Below, in pieces: positions 6,962-10,956 of a DNA stretch of 10,956 nt. Below the pieces are notes generated by a model, which saw nothing but the letters and a program-made list of their open reading frames with translations, was not told the origin of the DNA and made no database searches. The translations under genes and the position numbers were made by a program. The stretch is taken from NCBI GenBank assembly GCA_047620505.1, contig JBLHKS010000229.1, positions 1 to 10,956 on the forward strand, given 5' to 3'. The DNA comes from JBLHKS01 sp047620505. Lineage in GTDB: Bacteria; Verrucomicrobiota; Verrucomicrobiia; Verrucomicrobiales; DEV007. The stretch's first letter is position 1. Every line of letters starts with the position of its first letter.

Positions 6962-9043
6962 TCAGCCTCCAAATTCACGAATCCTTTCAGCGGCTTCTTC
7001 AATTTGCTTTTTCAATGCGAACTTCTGGGCGGGATCGGAGGCGATTGCTTCTTGCTGCCGGAGATAGTCGAGTTTCTCGCTCCAAATCGCCATAACTTGC
7101 TTCGACGCTTCTACCGATTTGTCCCCGGGCGAATCGGTCACTTCAGGATGTGCCTTTACACCATTCCGGGGTCGGACTCTGTTATCGAGGGCTTGCAGAA
7201 TGATCTCCGCTATTTGTTGGGCCGTTCGCCCTTTTAGTTGGATTCCAAAGTTTACGGCGGACCATCCCGGGATTTCGGTGTCGTCGAGATGGACCGGAAT
7301 TACTAAGTCGTCTCGCTTCCGATTCAATAGAATGCCTCGAATCGTCTCCCACTCCATCGAACACCAAGGCTTCTTGTAGTGCTCTGAGAAGAACGGCACG
7401 ACTAAGTCAGCTTGTTGATACATTGACTCGAGCTTGAGGTCGCCGCCGACTCCGAGCAACTCAACTTCATACCACTCATCATAGAATACACTCTCCCTAG
7501 TCAATTTGGACGCTAAAGCGTCAGCAACTTCCAGCACGAAACCCCGATGTTCACCCGGAAAAGACAGAGCGACCCTGAATCGGCTTTTCTTGGCTTCCTT
7601 CTTTTGATCGGACCTTGCATCTATATGTACAATGTCCGGTCGAAAATTGAGATCTTCGCTCTTCAAGACGGCATTGGTGCTTGTATAATCAGAGTCTGAA
7701 AATGAGAAAATTGCCAGTCGATTACCATCGCGCGCCTTGCGACAGTAGCTGGAAAGCGACCTGCTCAACTGTTTATTGGAACCCAATCTGGCCGTCACCA
7801 AACCAAAAGATTCCGAATGACTCTTCGGCAGTTCTCCGCCGTCGGGAGTCGCTAACCAGAGCATACGCAGGATCAGCAATAATTCGTCTTGATTGCCGAT
7901 TGGCTTTCCGTCGCGGCAAAAATATGGCCTTGCACCGCCTTCACCAAAAGCAGCGCTCAGGATCGAGATTCGCTTTTCGCATGCGCGCTGGCTATCTCCA
8001 AAATTCGTATAGAATCCGGCAGGAACCAGTTCCGACGTGACGAATTGGCGGACCTGTTCCACAAAGAGCCCGTAGGTTTGCTTCACTTTTTCGACGCTCG
8101 CAGCGGCAGCTTGATTGCCATTCCGCTCCTTCCTTGAAATATAGTGATCAAGAACTTCTGGAAACTGCCTGACCGCATCTCCGAACAACCGGCGAAGCTC
8201 CTTTCGAGTCGGATCGGGCGGCATGACCCTGAGTAAATACTGGCTGATCTCAGCCCGGAGCTGATCGTTTGGGAGAGCGTTCTGCAATGTTTCAAACTGA
8301 TCCAACATTTCGGGGCGATTGATCCAATTTTCATCTCGCGTCAGCATGTCGCGTGGGGTCAGGAGAACATAATCTCTATTGTAAAACGGCAGATCGTACT
8401 GACGACTCTCCCAGCTTCTGGTGTCGTAGTTGAATACAGCCTTCTGGACAGTTACTCTTCTTCGTAAAGGGTTCGCGATCTCCTTCTGAGCAAATATTTC
8501 CGTATACTCGCACAGAAAACTCTTGATTAGAGTCGTGGTGAAGTCACTGATCATGTCCTTTCCAATCCCGTCCTCCAGTAATCCAAATTTTTCGAGATGA
8601 CTTCCGCTGCTGATTTGCTCTTGTCCGAAATCTCTAAACACGGTTCGAAAACCACGACGAAGAGACTCTGCGAAGGATCCAGCAAGGCCTCTTCCTGCGT
8701 TACCTGAGATGCTCCACCCAAGTCAAGTCTGCTTGACTTCGCGGAAGTAAAACCAGCTCTTCTTCAATCCCGGAGAAATCTCGCCCTCTAATGACACGTC
8801 CCTCAAGAAAGTAATGTAACGAATGATTTCACGATGCAATTCTTGGTATTTCGTCTCTTTGCTATGAAAAAGGAGAAAAGGATCGATGAACAATGGCAGA
8901 TCGTTCGTTAGTGAGATGTCGAATGCACCATGAACTTCCAGTCGCTCAGGAGAGACTCCGAAGATGTCCGAGAAGAAAATATTCATAATGATCGTCTGTT
9001 CTGTGACTTGACTAGCTTTGGTGGCCACAACACCGTGCTCCAT
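6962..9043 (-). pseudogene. TIR-domain conflict/defence protein, interrupted by one in-frame TGA
   Basis: Two same-frame segments, 9043-8723 and 8722-6962, join without any indel. The only break is TGA at 8725-8723, and the frame between it and the GTG at 8641 stays coding-like (LGWSISGNAGRGLAGSFAES). Joined length is 693 codons from the ATG at 9043, or 674 from the ATG at 8986. The first has a fair AGAAGGG-type ribosome site; the second better fits the family start (DIFGVSPERLE). The N-terminal ~470 residues belong to a widespread family of unknown function that I recognise by NDLPLFIDPFLLF, GSHLEKF and DYVLLTPRDMLTRDE. A TIR domain follows (about 7582-7187: RFRVALSFPGEHR, VFYDEW, ADLVVPFFSEHY, PWCSMEWE). 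The putative NADase Glu in W-C-S-M-E is encoded at 7354-7352. A charged helical hairpin ends the protein (WSEKLDYLRQQ, FALKKQIEEA). Predicted role: NAD-consuming abortive-infection-type effector. GC is visibly lower than in neighbouring genes, which suggests transfer. Confidence 0.82.
8723..8725 (-). other. In-frame UGA replacing a conserved Trp codon
   Basis: The minus-strand codons around the break read GAA GTC AAG CAG ACT TGA CTT GGG TGG. From memory, relatives have KQN/T-W-L/F-G here, so TGG to TGA (one transition) explains the stop. The base after the stop is C, the context in which UGA is most often read through, and tRNA-Trp is the usual near-cognate reader. It may be a true nonsense mutation, a sequencing error, or low-level readthrough; the first is the simplest. 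Confidence 0.75.
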
Positions 9044-9268
9044 GCCGCCCTTCTAACCTACCGATTTCGAGCGCAATGGATAGATACACCATCTGCGTTA
9101 AGGTTCCACCTCAGATTTGCCCACGCCAGTCGCTCCTTCGATGGTCTCGCAACTCAGACTCGGTCCTTCCGTCCCTCGAACGAATGCAGGTTCCGCTTCC
9201 GAAAAACTTCCAAGGCGGCGAAGATGATGAGATGATCACGGAGCTGCTCTTGAGTGCTGCTATCTTGA
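9044..9268. other. Non-coding stretch between the TIR gene and the enolase-superfamily gene
   Basis: 225 nt between the 5' end of the TIR gene and the 3' end of the enolase-superfamily gene, both on the minus strand. Short frames cross it but none looks like a protein I know, and no tRNA-like T-loop, integrase remnant or flanking direct repeat is visible. It presumably holds the TIR promoter and one edge of the acquired island. Confidence 0.4.
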
Positions 9269-10483
9269 CTAATAATCCGAAATCGACCCGTCCGGCAATC
9301 GGCCTCGAGTCGGCCATTCCGGAGGCGTCTTCTGCTTCGCCAATTCCGCGAGCACGCTTTCGTCGATTTCGCAACCGAGCCCCGGTCCCTGCGGAAGCGA
9401 GGCGTAGCCTTCCTCATCGACGCTCCAGCTCTTCTTCACCAGACCGGGCGGGGAGATGCTGGGGTAGTATTCGTGAATCAGAAACAGCGGGACGGCGGCG
9501 CTGACGTGTAAGCTGGCCGTCATTCCGAGGTCGGTGGTCACGCAGTGAGGGGCGATCGGAACTTGATAGGCTTCTCCCAGTGTTGCGATCTTGCGCAGCT
9601 GCGAAATGCCGCCGGTGTGCGCGCAATCGACTTGGAGAATGTCGGCCACACCTGCCTGCAGATAGCCGATGACATCCCAGATCGTCCGCGCTTGCTCGCC
9701 GACCGCCAACGGGATGTTGATGTGCTGCTTCAGCCGTTTGAAAACTTCGATGTTGCCCGGGACAGCCGGTTCCTCGATGTAGAGAAGGTCCTGTGCCTGC
9801 ACCGCGGAGGCGAACTGAATCAGGAAGGGCGGCGGCATCGCGCAGTGCGCGTCGAACATCACGATCCCGTCGGGGCCCATGCGTTTACGCGCATCCTCGA
9901 CCACTTTGACCAACCGCTCGATCTGCTGCGGCGTTCCGCTGAACGGCTGAGGTCCCGCGCCAACTTTTGTGGCTTTGGCAGAGGGATACATCAAGACCTT
10001 GTCGCGAGTCGGGCCGCCGAGCAGCCGGTAGACGGGCACGCCCCATAGCTTTCCGGTCAGGTCCCAGAGCGCCATGTCGATCCCCGCGATGGTGTGCGTC
10101 ATGAACGGTCCGCCGCGCATGTCGCGATGCGATCGATAAAGCTTTTGCCAGAGGTGCTCGATCCGGGTTGGGTTTTCGCCATCCAGAAGTTCGAACAGGG
10201 AACTCGCCAGCTTGGACGCGACTTGGACTTCGAGTTGATCGATCTCACCCCAACCGGTTACGCCATGATTCGTCTCGATTTTGAGGAACACTTTCCGGCC
10301 AACCGGTGTCGGCGTGAGCTTCGTAATTCGGATCGTGGACGTGCGATCCTCGACAGCAGCTGCTGGGTTGTTCTCTTCGTTGAGCGCCATGGCTTGCTCC
10401 CAAGGCGCGCTGATCGCTCCCGCCGCAAGGCACCCGCCCGCGAAGGAGCCCATCGATGTCAAAAGATCTCGTCGAGCGGTCAT
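9269..10483 (-). CDS. Tat-exported mandelate racemase / sugar-acid dehydratase-like enzyme (enolase superfamily)
   Basis: 404 residues from the ATG at 10483. This start is preferred over ATGs further upstream because it begins directly with a twin-arginine leader (MTARRDLLTSMGSFAGGCLA). Residues ~51-165 are the enolase-superfamily capping domain (TGWGE; GIDMALWDLTGKLWGVPVYRLLGG, here split by position). The barrel carries the three metal-binding acids D211 (F-D-A-H), E237 (Y-I-E-E-P, or E238) and E263 (V-G-E-Q). H213 next to the first ligand and H313 (A-P-H-C) fit the general acid/base His pair of the galactonate/mannonate dehydratase subgroup rather than the KxK racemases. The likely reaction is dehydration of a sugar acid to a 2-keto-3-deoxy product; the substrate cannot be read from sequence. 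Export of such an enzyme is odd for a catabolic step normally in the cytoplasm, but similar leader-bearing homologues are known in PVC bacteria. It is divergent from the gene at 10624 with 140 nt between starts. Confidence 0.9.
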   Translation of the reverse strand: MTARRDLLTSMGSFAGGCLAAGAISAPWEQAMALNEENNPAAAVEDRTSTIRITKLTPTPVGRKVFLKIETNHGVTGWGEIDQLEVQVASKLASSLFELLDGENPTRIEHLWQKLYRSHRDMRGGPFMTHTIAGIDMALWDLTGKLWGVPVYRLLGGPTRDKVLMYPSAKATKVGAGPQPFSGTPQQIERLVKVVEDARKRMGPDGIVMFDAHCAMPPPFLIQFASAVQAQDLLYIEEPAVPGNIEVFKRLKQHINIPLAVGEQARTIWDVIGYLQAGVADILQVDCAHTGGISQLRKIATLGEAYQVPIAPHCVTTDLGMTASLHVSAAVPLFLIHEYYPSISPPGLVKKSWSVDEEGYASLPQGPGLGCEIDESVLAELAKQKTPPEWPTRGRLPDGSISDY

Positions 10484-10623
10484 CGCGCACTTTGATCTGG
10501 AGAACTCCGCGGCGTCAAGCGTGGCGCTGGCCATCGCGGCGATGCGGGCGACAATTTCCATGTGGAATGCGACACCTCGCCAGATGCGGCTTGACCGGTC
10601 CGCGCACTGCAAGTTGGTGCTGA

Positions 10624-10956
10624 ATGCATTGGTTTAATCGTCCTCTCTATTACGTAGTCTGCCTGCTCGGCGCTTCGATTCTGCACGCGCAGGATCGAGT
10701 TTCCCTGATCGAACAGAACACTGCGGATGCGATGTGGAAGTTCAACAACGGCGCGGAATTTCCCGGCGCCACAGGCTCGTTGGCGATCGACCCGAACGCT
10801 TCTCGACAAGGTAAGCCGAGCCTCAAGCTCGTCGGCGATTTCACGGGCGGCGGCGGATACGTGCAGGCGGGACGATCGATCGACAAGGTCGACATTCGCG
10901 AGCTTTCGATGTGGGTTCGCAGCCCGGACAGCGACAAGTTTACGCTGCGTCTGAAC
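10624..10956 (+). CDS. 5' part of a secreted protein with a carbohydrate-binding-like domain (runs off window)
   Basis: From the ATG at 10624 the frame stays open to the last base, giving 111 residues with no stop. Residues 1-23 form a signal peptide (MHWFNRPLYY, then VVCLLGASILHAQ). The rest (MWKFNNGAEFPGATGS, then SLKLVGDFTGGGGYVQAG, then IRELSMWVRSPDSDKFTLRL) has the pattern of the jelly-roll modules that open many secreted glycoside hydrolases and other PVC polysaccharide-related proteins: a strand with W-K-F, a G-rich loop, and an exposed MWVRSP strand. The catalytic part, if any, lies beyond the window. It is transcribed away from the enolase-superfamily gene across a 140-nt divergent region in which I see no convincing promoter. 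Confidence 0.72.
   Translation, partial: MHWFNRPLYYVVCLLGASILHAQDRVSLIEQNTADAMWKFNNGAEFPGATGSLAIDPNASRQGKPSLKLVGDFTGGGGYVQAGRSIDKVDIRELSMWVRSPDSDKFTLRLN

Noticed and set aside
6962..8641. An independent intact gene starting at GTG 8641
   Set aside because: The frame upstream continues family-like sequence to the TGA at 8723-8725, and the segment above it is the matching N-terminus; one broken gene explains both.
8723..8725. UGA read as Trp or selenocysteine by a variant code
   Set aside because: Neighbouring genes end with TGA and use TGG for Trp, and no selenocysteine-type context or family is involved; at most ordinary leaky readthrough.
6114..9043. CRISPR array, tRNA or transposase within the island
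   Set aside because: No spaced direct repeats, no tRNA-like cloverleaf or T-loop, and no transposase or integrase motifs were seen on either strand.
9076..9504. Plus-strand gene overlapping the end of the enolase-superfamily gene
   Set aside because: Its product is low-complexity Arg/Ser-rich, typical of the antisense of a GC-rich gene, and half of it lies over a confident coding region.
10484..10612. N-terminal extension of the enolase-superfamily protein to the ATG at 10612
   Set aside because: It would bury the twin-arginine leader 43 residues inside the protein; the extra residues have no leader or domain character.

Overview
The window looks like a chromosome segment from a GC-rich bacterium of the PVC group, most likely Verrucomicrobiota, with Planctomycetota as the alternative. 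The main reason is the adjacent pair of a Tat-exported DUF1552 protein and a secreted multi-domain DUF1587/1595/1592/1588/1585 protein with CxxCH motifs, a signature gene pair of these phyla. The Tat-exported enolase-superfamily enzyme and the other secreted proteins fit this. TGA is used as a normal stop here, for example at 1126-1128, 5066-5068 and 6046-6048, so the genetic code is standard.

Layout. 1-1128 (+) is the 3' part of a secreted-looking protein of unknown function. 1190-6048 (+) is a tight three-gene operon: DUF1552 protein, 15-nt gap, DUF1592-type cytochrome-like protein, ATGA overlap, then an HMA-like/discoidin protein. 6114-9043 (-) is an accessory island of visibly lower GC. 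It holds an XRE-type regulator with an unusual C-terminal extension and its own promoter/operator, and, upstream of it on the same strand, a large TIR-domain gene interrupted by one in-frame TGA. 9269-10483 (-) is a Tat-exported mandelate racemase/galactonate dehydratase-like enzyme. 10624-10956 (+) is the divergently oriented 5' end of another secreted protein, running off the window.

How the genes may work together. The operon probably makes exported proteins acting together at the cell envelope, with c-type haem motifs and a metal-binding-like domain; the biochemical role of these DUFs is not established. The enolase-superfamily enzyme and the flanking secreted proteins suggest sugar-acid or polysaccharide metabolism. 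The island between them looks like an acquired conflict/defence module: an N-terminal family of unknown function fused to a TIR domain with its catalytic Glu retained, but apparently inactivated by a Trp-to-stop change.

The most interesting points are the single in-frame UGA in the TIR gene, the duplicated TGTGGT-N9-ACCACA element over the regulator's promoter, the composite architecture of that regulator, and five exact copies of a 12-bp palindrome (CAGCAGCTGCTG) scattered through the GC-rich genes.
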